Under the pieces are notes generated by a model. That model ran no database searches. It was not told the origin of the DNA and was given only the letters and a program-made list of their open reading frames with translations. A DNA stretch of 55,162 nucleotides from an uncultured Bacilli bacterium. GTDB taxonomy: Bacteria; Bacillota_I; Bacilli_A; RF39; UBA660. A program made the translations under genes and the position numbers. Where the stretch lies: NCBI GenBank assembly GCA_910587745.1, contig CAJUNE010000005.1:1-55162 (forward strand). Direction: 5' to 3'. Below are positions 41,751-50,621 of the stretch, in pieces; positions within the stretch are counted from its first letter, which is position 1; each line of letters starts with the position of its first letter.

Positions 41751-42181
41751 TACTCTACCTCGTTAAATAAATGTTCTGCAATATCTTCTAAAGTCTCACT
41801 ATATTCTTCATTGAATTTGTTCCAATTTTCATTTGACCAAATTTCGATACGGTCATTCGCACCGATAATGACACATTCTTTATCAATACCGGCGTGAACT
41901 AACTGTTGGGAAGTAATATTTATGCGACCTTGTTTGTCAAGATTGCAATTAGCAGCGGCAGAAAATAATGAACGGATTACAACACGGGCATCTTTCTTCG
42001 TAAATGGTAAAGTAGCTAATTTATCAACTAGCCTTTGCCATTCAGTTAGAGTATAGACGTATAAACATTTTTCTAATCCTCGAGTAATTACAAAGGTTTC
42101 TCCTAAACTACTACGATAATTAGAGGGAATTACTAGTCTATTTTTATCATCAATATTATGATGGTACTCGCCCATGAACAT
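41750..42181 (-). CDS. mraZ: Transcriptional regulator MraZ
   Basis: About 143 residues, two AbrB-like (SpoVT) repeats: MGEYHHNIDDKNRLVIPSNY and a second around CNLDKQGRINITSQQL. It regulates its own dcw operon by binding phased repeats upstream of the gene. Four such repeats are present here. The ATG at 42181 follows GTGGGGG, which is also the last repeat; an in-frame ATG two codons later is possible. Confidence 0.96.
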   Translation of the reverse strand: MFMGEYHHNIDDKNRLVIPSNYRSSLGETFVITRGLEKCLYVYTLTEWQRLVDKLATLPFTKKDARVVIRSLFSAAANCNLDKQGRINITSQQLVHAGIDKECVIIGANDRIEIWSNENWNKFNEEYSETLEDIAEHLFNEVE

Positions 42182-42190
42182 TTTAATCCC

Positions 42191-42223
42191 CCACTTTCTA
42201 CCACAATGTACCACTGCTTACCA
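42191..42223 (-). repeat. Four MraZ boxes with exact 10-base period
   Basis: On the minus strand TGGTAAGCAG, TGGTACATTG, TGGTAGAAAG and TGGGGGATTA follow head to tail: four TGG repeats at exactly ten-base spacing, between the -10 and the mraZ start. MraZ boxes in Mollicutes and E. coli have the same period and core. Confidence 0.85.
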
Positions 42224-42225
42224 TT

Positions 42226-42254
42226 ATGATATCAATTTTTAGGTTTGTTGTAAA
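42226..42254 (-). promoter_or_regulatory. Promoter of mraZ-rsmH-ftsL-pbpB
   Basis: Minus strand TTTACA, 17-base spacer, TATCAT, immediately upstream of the MraZ boxes, so that bound MraZ would cover the start site. Confidence 0.75.
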
Positions 42255-42315
42255 GAGAAAATGTTCGCCTAGGAATAGTTTCTTTTAAGTTTGACAAAAA
42301 ATTTACATAAGAAAA

Positions 42316-42334
42316 AAAGAGGTGAAGCCTCTTT
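42316..42334 (-). terminator. Terminator after the two YjcZ-like genes
   Basis: AAAGAGG / CCTCTTT with a five-base loop and T7 on the minus strand, overlapping the stop at 42333. Confidence 0.8.
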
Positions 42335-42467
42335 AATAGTATAATACGCCGCCTAGAATTATTGCTAATAATATAAATAAGACGATTATTAAGAATGCGC
42401 TATTTTGAAGACCTGCTCCACAACATTTATTATTGTTGTTAGAGCATTTGTCCTTACAACATCCCAT
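42333..42467 (-). CDS. Small Cys-rich YjcZ-like membrane peptide
   Basis: 44 residues: MGCCKDKCSNNNNKCCGAGL, then a hydrophobic end with FILLAIILGG. The C-terminal helix matches the YjcZ-type sporulation peptides; the N-terminus adds five cysteines in CC-C-CC spacing. AAGGAGG six bases before the ATG is a very strong ribosome site. It follows the next peptide gene by 31 bases. Bacillus relatives are made late in sporulation; a coat role is inferred. Confidence 0.75.
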   Translation of the reverse strand: MGCCKDKCSNNNNKCCGAGLQNSAFLIIVLFILLAIILGGVLYY

Positions 42468-42498
42468 GGGACACCTCCTTAGGTATTTTTAAAAAAGA

Positions 42499-42591
42499 CT
42501 AAATGAATGCTCCTACTATGATGATTAATAAGATAAATAGAACTAAGATGATTGCAGCTCCTAAGCCATTTCCACATCCGCAATTATTCAT
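42499..42591 (-). CDS. YjcZ-family sporulation peptide
   Basis: 30 residues beginning MNNCGCGNGLGAAIILVLFI and ending in a VGAFI tail. This Gly/Cys start with the LVLFILLIII-type helix and VGAFI end is characteristic of the YjcZ family of tiny sporulation-expressed membrane peptides. AAAGGAGG eight bases before the ATG. Confidence 0.85.
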   Translation of the reverse strand: MNNCGCGNGLGAAIILVLFILLIIIVGAFI

Positions 42592-42703
42592 AAATCATTC
42601 CTCCTTTATTTGTCTTTTCACTTATATATTACGTTAAAATTTATTTTTGGTGCTTCTACTTATTGATATATTTTTTATAAATATATTAAAATCATTAAAA
42701 ATC

Positions 42704-42732
42704 TTGTTTTTTTTAGAAGTCCTTGCTATAAT
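42704..42732 (+). promoter_or_regulatory. Promoter of prsA
   Basis: TTGTTT, 17-base spacer, perfect TATAAT, 25 bases before the ATG at 42758. It shows that a longer in-frame opening upstream is not used. Confidence 0.75.
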
Positions 42733-42757
42733 TAATTTATTGGGAGGAAATTTATTA

Positions 42758-43801
42758 ATGAATAAAAAAATATTTATTATAGGTGCATCTGCCCTATTAT
42801 TATGTGGATGTGGAAAGGTACCTAAATTATCTAATGGCGATGAGGCTGTTATAACTTTTAAAGGTGGAGAAAAGATTAGTGCTAATGAATTTTATAATTC
42901 AATTAAAGATAAATTTGGATTAGAAACTTTAGTTGGTATGATTGATAAGTATATTTATGAAAAGGAATTTAGTAGTAAAACTAAAGACGCTAAAGAATAT
43001 GCTGAAGCAACTATTAAAAGCTTAAGGCAATCTTATAAAACTGATGAAGAATTATTAAGTGCGCTTAAGTATGCGGGTATGAATTATCAAACTGTTGAGG
43101 CTTATCAAGATGCTTTATATATTAATTTTTTACAAAATGAAGCGATTGAAACTTATGTTAAAGATCAAATTACAGAAGATGAATTAAAAAAATATTATGA
43201 AAATGATATTTTTCCAAGTATGAATATTTCTCATATCTTAATAACTTCTAAAGCTGCTAGTTCAGCAACTACTGAAGAAAAAGAAAAAGCAGAAAAAGAA
43301 GCTAAAGAAAAAGTTGAATCAATTATTAAAGATTTACAAAAAGCGCAAAAAGATGGCGTAAATATTACAGAAGAATTTGCTAGACTTGCTAAAGAAAATT
43401 CTGATGATAGTAGTACTAAAGATAAAAATGGTGAATTAGGAGATACTTCTCTAGAAACTTTTAATAGTCAATACGATGAACTTGTAAGAGCAGCTAGTAA
43501 ATTAAAAGATGGTGAATTCTCTACTGAAGTTATTACTACTGAAGTTGGGTATCATGTAATCTTAAAAACTAAGACTGGTGAGAAAAAGTCATATGACGAT
43601 TCGCTTGAAACTATGAAAAAGAAAATTATGCAAAATAAATTAACTAGTAATGATGGTCAGACTTTAATGGTTGATGCTATTAAATATTATCGTGACAAAA
43701 ATGAATTAAATATTGTTGATAGTGAAATCAGTAGTCAATATGGAAGATACATGAATAATTTAATTAATAATGCTAAAAATTCAAGTACAAATAATCAATA
43801 A
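42758..43801 (+). CDS. prsA: PrsA-type foldase lipoprotein (parvulin PPIase)
   Basis: 347 residues. Signal peptide MNKKIFIIGASALLLCGC with lipobox LCGC (a Cys also at -2, slightly unusual) and Cys18 lipidated. N-terminal SurA/PrsA chaperone helices, then a parvulin domain near 165-270: MNISHILITSK, EFARLAKENSDDSSTKDKNG, DGEFSTEVITTEVGYHVILK. It helps fold secreted proteins at the membrane-wall interface. GGGAGGA precedes the ATG, and the gene has its own promoter and terminator. Confidence 0.95.
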   Translation: MNKKIFIIGASALLLCGCGKVPKLSNGDEAVITFKGGEKISANEFYNSIKDKFGLETLVGMIDKYIYEKEFSSKTKDAKEYAEATIKSLRQSYKTDEELLSALKYAGMNYQTVEAYQDALYINFLQNEAIETYVKDQITEDELKKYYENDIFPSMNISHILITSKAASSATTEEKEKAEKEAKEKVESIIKDLQKAQKDGVNITEEFARLAKENSDDSSTKDKNGELGDTSLETFNSQYDELVRAASKLKDGEFSTEVITTEVGYHVILKTKTGEKKSYDDSLETMKKKIMQNKLTSNDGQTLMVDAIKYYRDKNELNIVDSEISSQYGRYMNNLINNAKNSSTNNQ

Positions 43802-43823
43802 AAAACTCGTAAGGAGTTTTTTT
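43801..43823 (+). terminator. Terminator of prsA
   Basis: AAAAACTC / GAGTTTTT with a five-base loop followed by TT and T-rich sequence. Confidence 0.8.
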
Positions 43824-43826
43824 ATT

Positions 43827-44759
43827 TTACTTTAAAGTCCTTTTACGAGTTTCGCTTTCTTTTTCAAGTTCAAATTTAATTTCATTAGATTTAGTTAGAT
43901 CGCTTAAATTATACCCCTCCCCCAGCGTAAATTCTTCAACAACACCTGAGGTAAAATATCCCTTTTCTAATTTTAAAGTTAATTTTAATATTGCCTTTCT
44001 AAAACCAACTATTGCTGGAACATTTATAATAGCTTTTCCTTTATTAAACTCATATCCTAAAAGATGTTTATGTCCCATTACAATCACACTTTCATCATTT
44101 TCATAAGGAAATTTTTTATTTACTTTGTGTCCTACTAAAATTTTATCTTTTTTCACCTGTATTCTTCCGGAGTTCCAACCAATTGGTATTAAATCGTGTC
44201 GTCGATTTTCAAAAGCAAGAGCAAGATTTTGATTTCCTTTAGAAAGTGCATACATATCATGATTTCCTAAACATATAAAATTTAATATTTCTGGATCACA
44301 TGGATATAATTTTAGTGCCCTATCTATTTGCTCAAATTGACTTCCAATAAAATTATCAACATTTTTCCCATTAATAAAACTATCTGTAAAATCGCCACAG
44401 TGAATTATAATATGCATTCCTAAATGAGTACAAAGATTATATACTAAATCAAGCGCCTTTATATCCTCATTATCTCCACCAATGTGAGTATCAGCGATAA
44501 GTATAGCAGTAAAAGTACTCTCATTTTTACCCATTATTATTTTATTATTATATTCATGATTTTCTTTTATTAATTTATCAAATTCATATACTAATTCTCC
44601 ATTATAATAATATTTTCTTAAAATTGAAAAACCTTTATTTTTTAGACTAAGTAAAATATTCCATAATTGTTCCATTGTAAGATTATATAACTTCATTATT
44701 TCTAAACAACTGTGTTTCTTTTTTATACTATTTAATACTAATAGCTCTAATTCTGTCAT
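43827..44759 (-). CDS. Metallophosphoesterase with N-terminal helix-turn-helix
   Basis: About 310 residues. The N-terminal ~65 form an HTH-like helical domain (CLEIMKLYNLTMEQLWNILL). The calcineurin-type phosphoesterase core has all metal motifs: ADTHIGG, CGDFTD, LGNHD, VGHKV and MGHKHLLG. Substrate unknown; the domain order resembles YfcE/MPE proteins acting on nucleic acids or nucleotides. The ATG at 44759 follows AGGTGG. It is 19 bases downstream of recX and convergent with prsA. Confidence 0.8.
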   Translation of the reverse strand: MTELELLVLNSIKKKHSCLEIMKLYNLTMEQLWNILLSLKNKGFSILRKYYYNGELVYEFDKLIKENHEYNNKIIMGKNESTFTAILIADTHIGGDNEDIKALDLVYNLCTHLGMHIIIHCGDFTDSFINGKNVDNFIGSQFEQIDRALKLYPCDPEILNFICLGNHDMYALSKGNQNLALAFENRRHDLIPIGWNSGRIQVKKDKILVGHKVNKKFPYENDESVIVMGHKHLLGYEFNKGKAIINVPAIVGFRKAILKLTLKLEKGYFTSGVVEEFTLGEGYNLSDLTKSNEIKFELEKESETRKRTLK

Positions 44760-44778
44760 ATAATCCACCTACTACATA

Positions 44779-45546
44779 TTAAACTATTTTATCTAAATAC
44801 TTCTCAATGTCAATACTTGTATAACCTTTTTGATATAAATTGTTTTTTATTTTTAACATAGTAGTATTATTATCATATTTTTTAATATATTTTTGATATA
44901 ATTTACTTATTATTTTTTTTATTTCTTCAGTATTTTCTTCTATTTCAATATTATCTAAATAACTAATTATATCTTCTTGATTAAAACCTTTATTAATTAG
45001 TTCTCCCATTGTTTTTCTTTTAAATTCATTTTTGCTTTTTTTATTTGTTTTTAATTTCTTTTCAATATATTTTTTTATTTTATCTTGATATATGGATTTA
45101 TCTATTTTATCTAAATGAGAGCTTATTTCTTTTTTGGTCATGCCAAGTTTTAATAAATCTTTTTCTATTTTCTTTTCCCCTTCTATATAAAGAGCTAGGC
45201 GATCATGTATATATGCCTCTATATATACCTCATGGTTAATATATTTTCCTTCCTTAAGCTTTTTTATAGTTACATTTATTTCTTCTTCATTATATCCTTT
45301 CTTTTTTAAAATGTTTTCTATTTCACACTCCGTGCGCATTTTAATGCTTATACTTTTTAAGGCATCATAATATGCTTTTAACTCGTTATTTTCTTTTATT
45401 ATTTCTTGCCACTTTTTATCCGAAATTTCTTTTTTTAATAAAAGCTCATTTTTAATTATTATATCATCATATAACTTATATTCACCTTTATTAGTTGCTA
45501 CTTTATATATATTCTGTTTGTCTTTTTTATACTTTAATATCTTCAT
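44779..45546 (-). CDS. recX: Regulatory protein RecX
   Basis: 255 residues, helical, with tandem RecX repeats: KSISIKMRTECEIENILKKK, LALYIEGEKKIEKDLLKLGM and further ones near 170-255. It modulates RecA filaments. It is separate from recA, which is not in the window. GAGGTAAAT precedes the ATG. Probably an operon with the phosphoesterase downstream. Confidence 0.85.
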   Translation of the reverse strand: MKILKYKKDKQNIYKVATNKGEYKLYDDIIIKNELLLKKEISDKKWQEIIKENNELKAYYDALKSISIKMRTECEIENILKKKGYNEEEINVTIKKLKEGKYINHEVYIEAYIHDRLALYIEGEKKIEKDLLKLGMTKKEISSHLDKIDKSIYQDKIKKYIEKKLKTNKKSKNEFKRKTMGELINKGFNQEDIISYLDNIEIEENTEEIKKIISKLYQKYIKKYDNNTTMLKIKNNLYQKGYTSIDIEKYLDKIV

Positions 45547-45607
45547 ATTTACCTCACTAATATCATTCTAACATCCGAACAATTGTTAAGTCAAGAATTA
45601 TTAAAAA

Positions 45608-45626
45608 ACTAGTTATTTAAACTAGT
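45608..45626 (-). terminator. Terminator of the dGTPase-like gene
   Basis: ACTAGTT / AACTAGT with a five-base loop, T6 following on the minus strand. Confidence 0.8.
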
Positions 45627-46749
45627 CATTTTTATTTATTCTTTCATATTCTTTTAAGAAATAATCATCAGTCATACCTGCGATATAATCTAGCACAATT
45701 CTTTCTTTAGTATTATTATTAAAGTATTCTTTACACATGTTATTTAAATATGATTTGATAATTGGCGAATTCTCGTTATTATTTTCAATATCTTTTATAT
45801 AAGTCTTAAATAATATATTAAATTTATGTTCTAACTCTGTTTTGGTTTTTGCAGATTCAGAATTATTATATATATTAGTGTAATTATACTTTTTTAATTC
45901 TTCTATTGCATTATAAATGTTATCACTTAATTTAATATAGTTTTTATTATAACTATTCATAACTATATCATTAATACAAACGTTTACTATTTCTTTTGTT
46001 GTACTACCTAAAATTTTTGTAATAGACTCAGGTATATCTTCTCTTTTTATTTTTTTTAATCTTATAGCATCATCAAGATCTCTACCTATGTATGCGATTA
46101 AATCACTTACTCTAACTACACACCCTTCTAAAGTCATTGGTTCTAATTTTGTAAGTAAAGTTTTATCTTTATATGTGGCATTATATTCTTTTAAAAATTC
46201 TTCTTTGGTTTTAGGTCGCGGTTTATATATTCCTTGGGCTATTTCACCATTATGACAGATGATAGCATCTAATACTTGAACTGATACATTTAAGCCTTTA
46301 CCATAGTTTTCAATATTCATTAGTACTCTTGCACTTTCAATATTATGATTAAAAAAGCCTTCATTATTTTTTAAACTTATATCATTTAATATTCTTTCAC
46401 CAACATGACCAAAAGGAACATGACCAAGATCGTGTCCTAAAGCCGCAGCTTCAATTAAATCTTCATTAAGTCCTAAAGCTCTACCAATAGTCCTTGCAAT
46501 TTTACTCACAAACTGAACGTGAATCATTCTTTTAGAGATATGATCGTGTTCAGTATACGAAAACACTTGAGTTTTATCTTGTAAACGGATAAAAGCTAAA
46601 GAATATAAAACTCGGTCGATATCACGAAAAAAGGAACTTCTGATATCTTCATCCCTTTCAAAAAGATATATTGCTTCTTCATCTTTACAAGCGTATTTGG
46701 TTAATATACTATTATGTTTTTGCATTTGAGCTATTACTTCATTTAACAT
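45622..46749 (-). CDS. dgt: dGTP triphosphohydrolase-like HD-domain protein
   Basis: About 375 residues. HD-type metal site: His77 in RMIHVQFVSKIARTIG and HD at 106-107 in ALGHDLGHVPFGHVGE, then IICHNGE and VVRVSDLIAYIGRDLDDAIR with the last Asp ligands. The layout is that of bacterial dNTP triphosphohydrolases, which hydrolyse dNTPs to nucleosides and triphosphate. The ATG at 46749 follows AGGTGA. Transcribed alone. Confidence 0.88.
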   Translation of the reverse strand: MLNEVIAQMQKHNSILTKYACKDEEAIYLFERDEDIRSSFFRDIDRVLYSLAFIRLQDKTQVFSYTEHDHISKRMIHVQFVSKIARTIGRALGLNEDLIEAAALGHDLGHVPFGHVGERILNDISLKNNEGFFNHNIESARVLMNIENYGKGLNVSVQVLDAIICHNGEIAQGIYKPRPKTKEEFLKEYNATYKDKTLLTKLEPMTLEGCVVRVSDLIAYIGRDLDDAIRLKKIKREDIPESITKILGSTTKEIVNVCINDIVMNSYNKNYIKLSDNIYNAIEELKKYNYTNIYNNSESAKTKTELEHKFNILFKTYIKDIENNNENSPIIKSYLNNMCKEYFNNNTKERIVLDYIAGMTDDYFLKEYERINKND

Positions 46750-46809
46750 TATTATCACCTATAAATATTATATCAGAATTTATTTTATTTTTAAACTAAG
46801 TTGTAAAAA

Positions 46810-46831
46810 AAGATATGAATTAACATATCTT
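46810..46831 (-). terminator. Terminator of the 46837 gene
   Basis: AAGATATG / CATATCTT, six-base loop, T-run on the minus strand. Confidence 0.8.
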
Positions 46832-46836
46832 ATAAC

Positions 46837-48258
46837 TTATATTATCGAACCAGCTAAATCATTTAAACCAAATTTGGTAAATAAAGAATTTAGTTTCTCA
46901 AATATTTCCATAGCTTCTTCTTCACTAATATTCTCTATTTTAATACTTCCCGTAGGATCTATTGTACTTATATCTGTTTTTGATATCTTATAATTTCCAT
47001 CTATTTTAAAATCTATTTTTTCACTAGCAATTGTAGTATTTAAACTAAAGACAAAATCTATGGATGAACTTTCTTTGGTTTCGCTAATGTTATTAAGTTC
47101 CAATATACCATTAATAGTATTTCCTTCAACATTAAATGTAAATGGTATTTTATAGTTTTTGTTATTCTCTTCAATAGTTATTTTGAATAGTTCTCTATAT
47201 TCTTCTGCAAAAGTAATGACTATGTTATTATTTTTTTCTACAGTTACTGTAAGCTTTTGATTATCTTTTGCAATTACAAAATTCGTTTCTTTATCTATAC
47301 AATCAAACTTAATTATTTCTTCATTTTCAGTTTCTACACTACCAGCAATAGTATTATTTAATTTATCAGCATATAAATTAATTTTTATATCATTAATGTT
47401 ATTAGTATTCACTTCTTCATTTAACTTTTCTTTTAACTCTTCTTCTTTTAAACCAATAGACTCAGCGATAGTTTTTAATAACTTCTCATTTTTTAATATT
47501 TTACTATTAATAAATTTTATAGTTCTTTCTATGTTTTCTTTGTCAAGATTATATATTGCTTTCTTAACTTTATATTCTTTAGTATTTAGAGTTATTTTTG
47601 TTTCTTCCATTTTGAATTTATTTTTATCTAATGAATCTATTATTATTGTTTTGATCTCTTTTAAAATATATATGTAATTATCATAATCAAATTTTGCATT
47701 ATTGCCATTAACTTTAAAATATGTTTCTATATTCATGTTACCAAAGATATCTTCTTCGCCTAAATCTAGAATTTTATCATATAGTTTTAAATATATATTT
47801 TTATCAATTACAGATAATACTAGATTTAATAAAGAATTATTATTCTCGTTAATATCTAATCCCATATTCATTTTTTTATTAGCTAAATCCATACCTACAT
47901 TTAAATGATAATCTAGGCCTGTAAATGGTTTTAACTCTGGCATATTACTGTCTAATTTAGCTTTTAAATCAACTATAAAAGGATCTTTTGTTAAATCTAG
48001 GGTTGTAAAGTTCTTATTTTTACTTTCTTTTAAAGCATTATTTAGCTTTTTATAAATACCATTTATTGAGTCTCTATAAATACTCATAGGGTCATTATTT
48101 AATTTTTTATATCCAATAAATAGACCTATAGCTATAGAAATTACAACTAAAAAACCACAAATTAAAAATTTAATTTTCCCTTTCCTGTTTTTTTCTTTCT
48201 GATTAATCTTGGGTGATGTAAGTTCCATAGTCTCAGAACTTATTTCATTTTCGTTCAT
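46837..48258 (-). CDS. Large membrane-anchored protein of unknown function
   Basis: 473 residues: polar cytoplasmic N-terminus of ~28, one membrane helix (FLICGFLVVISIAIGLFIGY), then a long extracytoplasmic domain of alternating beta strands and helices, without cysteine pairs or enzyme motifs. It has LolA/LppX-like strand patterns (repeated DxxLNxx and xVEKNNNIVIT strands), suggesting a curved beta-sheet that might bind lipid or polymer (speculation). GAGGAG precedes the ATG. Single transcription unit. Confidence 0.65.
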   Translation of the reverse strand: MNENEISSETMELTSPKINQKEKNRKGKIKFLICGFLVVISIAIGLFIGYKKLNNDPMSIYRDSINGIYKKLNNALKESKNKNFTTLDLTKDPFIVDLKAKLDSNMPELKPFTGLDYHLNVGMDLANKKMNMGLDINENNNSLLNLVLSVIDKNIYLKLYDKILDLGEEDIFGNMNIETYFKVNGNNAKFDYDNYIYILKEIKTIIIDSLDKNKFKMEETKITLNTKEYKVKKAIYNLDKENIERTIKFINSKILKNEKLLKTIAESIGLKEEELKEKLNEEVNTNNINDIKINLYADKLNNTIAGSVETENEEIIKFDCIDKETNFVIAKDNQKLTVTVEKNNNIVITFAEEYRELFKITIEENNKNYKIPFTFNVEGNTINGILELNNISETKESSSIDFVFSLNTTIASEKIDFKIDGNYKISKTDISTIDPTGSIKIENISEEEAMEIFEKLNSLFTKFGLNDLAGSII

Positions 48259-48346
48259 TTAACACACACTCCTCTTATATTATATTTTTATTTTATCAAA
48301 AAATATTTAATTTGCCTATATTTATATTTTTTCCCTTTACATTTCC

Positions 48347-49066
48347 TTAAATTAATTTTTTGAGAAAATTTTTACTTTTTAAATATAAACCTGTATAACG
48401 ATCATAATAAGTGTCTAGAAATCTGTTAATCTCATCCTTGATTTTTTCACTAATTTTTAATTTGCTGATACTTTTTATTTCGACATAATAATACATGCGA
48501 AGTAATTCAATAGTTTTAGGCTCTACAATTATTTCATCTTGGAAACACTTTTGACATATATAGCCCCCACGATCACCATCGATTGTTATTATATTAGTTG
48601 TGCTGCCACATCCAATACATGCATCTAAATTTAAGCCTACTCCTAAATAATCTAGAAATTTGATTTCTAAAATGTTACACATTATGATAGGATCTAAACC
48701 ATCATTTATTTTTAAAATAGTTGTTATAAAATCTTCATATATATTCTCCGTACTCTGTTTTATAACTTGTTCTGTTAACTCAGTTAAATAATTTAAATAA
48801 CTTAATAAGATAATATCATTTTTAAGCGTACTTAAAGGATTTATTATGTCGACACTTGCTAAGGTTGAAAGCTTATTTTCTTTGTAATATATATTAAAAC
48901 GCCCATAGGTGAATTTTAAGGTTGTGGCACGAAAAGGACTTTTTAATGTTTTAGCTCCTTTACACATTATTCCTACTACACCATCTTTAGTGTATACATG
49001 AATTATCTTGGATGTTTCACCATAGGGTATTTCTTTGATAATTATTCCTTCTATTTCCTTTTGCAT
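48347..49066 (-). CDS. recO: DNA repair protein RecO
   Basis: About 239 residues. N-terminal OB fold (KEIEGIIIKEIPYGETSKII), a helical core, and a zinc site with CIGCGSTTN and ICQKC. RecO loads RecA in the RecFOR pathway. AAGTGA precedes the ATG at 49066. It follows era and yqzL as in Bacillus. Confidence 0.95.
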   Translation of the reverse strand: MQKEIEGIIIKEIPYGETSKIIHVYTKDGVVGIMCKGAKTLKSPFRATTLKFTYGRFNIYYKENKLSTLASVDIINPLSTLKNDIILLSYLNYLTELTEQVIKQSTENIYEDFITTILKINDGLDPIIMCNILEIKFLDYLGVGLNLDACIGCGSTTNIITIDGDRGGYICQKCFQDEIIVEPKTIELLRMYYYVEIKSISKLKISEKIKDEINRFLDTYYDRYTGLYLKSKNFLKKLI

Positions 49067-49110
49067 TTTAATCACTTCTTTTTTATTATAACAAATTTAA
49101 TATAATAAAA

Positions 49111-49133
49111 GAAGACTCTTATTTGTGGTCTTC
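49111..49133 (-). terminator. Terminator between yqzL and recO
   Basis: GAAGAC / GTCTTC with an 11-base loop and TTTTATT on the minus strand. Confidence 0.6.
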
Positions 49134-49137
49134 CTAA

Positions 49138-49230
49138 TTACTTTTCAGATTTTTCTATTTCTTTATATTTTAAATAATCTTCGATTTTACCAGACTTTTG
49201 AAAATTTTTCCAAGCTTCCTTTTTATTCAT
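49138..49230 (-). CDS. yqzL: YqzL-family small protein
   Basis: 30 residues beginning MNKKEAWKNFQKSGKIEDYL and ending KYKEIEKSEK. The pattern W-x(3)-F-x(2)-[ST]-G-x-I-x(2)-Y-L-x(2)-K-E-x-E matches the YqzL family, which sits between era and recO in Bacillus. Function unknown. AAAGGTG six bases before the ATG. Confidence 0.85.
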   Translation of the reverse strand: MNKKEAWKNFQKSGKIEDYLKYKEIEKSEK

Positions 49231-49290
49231 GTTTATCACCTTTCTAATTAGATTATGGGATAAACTTTAATTTTTTATTCACTTTTTTGT

Positions 49291-50172
49291 TTAAAAATCT
49301 AAAAAACCTAATTCTTTAATATATTTTTCTTTATCTTTCCAGTTACTTACAGTCTTAACATATAACTCTAAATAAACTTTTTTACCATACATACCTTCTA
49401 ATTCTTGTCTCGCAAGTGTACCTATTGCTTTTAATCTATCTCCATTTTTACCGATTATTATTTTCTTTATTGTGTCTCTGTCAACAATTATATCTACATG
49501 AACTTCAATTAAATCTTTCTTTTCTTCATAAAATATTGTATGACAGGTAAGACTATGAGGGATTTCTTCTAAGGTTACATTAAATAGTTTTTCCCTTACA
49601 ATTTCACTTATCGTAAAATATTTACTATTACTTGTTTTCATATCTTCAGGAAAATATCTAACTTCATCTTTTAAATATTTTTTTATAACACTTATTAAAC
49701 GATTTATATTATCTTTTTTTAGTCCTGATACAGGAACTATTTCAACAAATGGATATAAATCTTTATATTCATTAATACTTTTCATTATTTCTTCTTTAGA
49801 TAATTTGTCTATCTTATTTAAAACAAGAATTACAGGAGACTCTGTCTTTTTTAATACATCTAAAATGAATCTGTCTCCTTTTCCTATACCAGCGGGAGCA
49901 TCTACTACAAATAATAAACAATCAATGTCTTTTACTAAACTCATCGCTTGCTTATTTGTAATTTTGCCTAATTTATTTACTGGTTTAACTATTCCTGGTG
50001 TATCCATGAAAACAATTTGATAATCAGGTTCATTATATATCCCTTGAATTATATTTCTGGTTGTACCTGCGACATTAGATGTTATAGCTACTTTTTCATT
50101 TATAATTGCATTTAAAATAGTAGATTTTCCTACATTAGGTCTACCTATTAAGCTTACAAAACCACTTTTCAT
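49291..50172 (-). CDS. era: GTPase Era
   Basis: 293 residues: G1 GRPNVGKSTILNAI, G3 DTPGIVKPVNKLG, G4 NKIDKL, then a KH domain (IIIGKNGDRLKAIGTLARQE) that binds the 3' end of 16S rRNA. Essential for 30S maturation. GGGGAGG precedes the ATG. Confidence 0.98.
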   Translation of the reverse strand: MKSGFVSLIGRPNVGKSTILNAIINEKVAITSNVAGTTRNIIQGIYNEPDYQIVFMDTPGIVKPVNKLGKITNKQAMSLVKDIDCLLFVVDAPAGIGKGDRFILDVLKKTESPVILVLNKIDKLSKEEIMKSINEYKDLYPFVEIVPVSGLKKDNINRLISVIKKYLKDEVRYFPEDMKTSNSKYFTISEIVREKLFNVTLEEIPHSLTCHTIFYEEKKDLIEVHVDIIVDRDTIKKIIIGKNGDRLKAIGTLARQELEGMYGKKVYLELYVKTVSNWKDKEKYIKELGFLDF

Positions 50173-50183
50173 ATATACCTCCC

Positions 50184-50621
50184 CTAAATAAGTTCAAATA
50201 ATTTCATTAAGTATGGGCCAAAGACAAACATGCTTATTACTATAGAAACTATAGACATTACAAAACTTGCTGCAGAACCACAATCTTTAGCTATTTTTGC
50301 TAAAGGATGGATCTTTGTTGTTGTTAAATCAACAGCGGCTTCTATCGCTGTATTTATTAGTTCCAAGGCTAAAATAGCTCCTAAGGCAATAAATATTATA
50401 GCCCACTCGGAAAAACTAATTTTAAAAATAAAACCCATTATTATAGCCAAAATTGTAACTAGACCGTGAAGCCATAAACTTTGCTCGTAACGATAAGCGT
50501 AGTATAATCCGTCTATTGAATACTTAACACTTTTAAAAAATCTTCCTAGGCCATATACTTTGACATCATCACGATTAAATTCTTTTATTTCGGTTTTATT
50601 ATCTTGTGATTCCTTCTTCAT
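50184..50621 (-). CDS. dgkA: DgkA-family undecaprenol/diacylglycerol kinase
   Basis: 145 residues, three membrane helices. Signature ALELINTAIEAAVDLTTTKI followed by HPLAKIAKDCGSAASFVM holds the catalytic Glu and metal ligands. In Gram-positives this family phosphorylates undecaprenol. It overlaps ybeY by 23 bases, and the order ybeY-dgkA-era matches Bacillus (without cdd). Confidence 0.93.
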   Translation of the reverse strand: MKKESQDNKTEIKEFNRDDVKVYGLGRFFKSVKYSIDGLYYAYRYEQSLWLHGLVTILAIIMGFIFKISFSEWAIIFIALGAILALELINTAIEAAVDLTTTKIHPLAKIAKDCGSAASFVMSIVSIVISMFVFGPYLMKLFELI

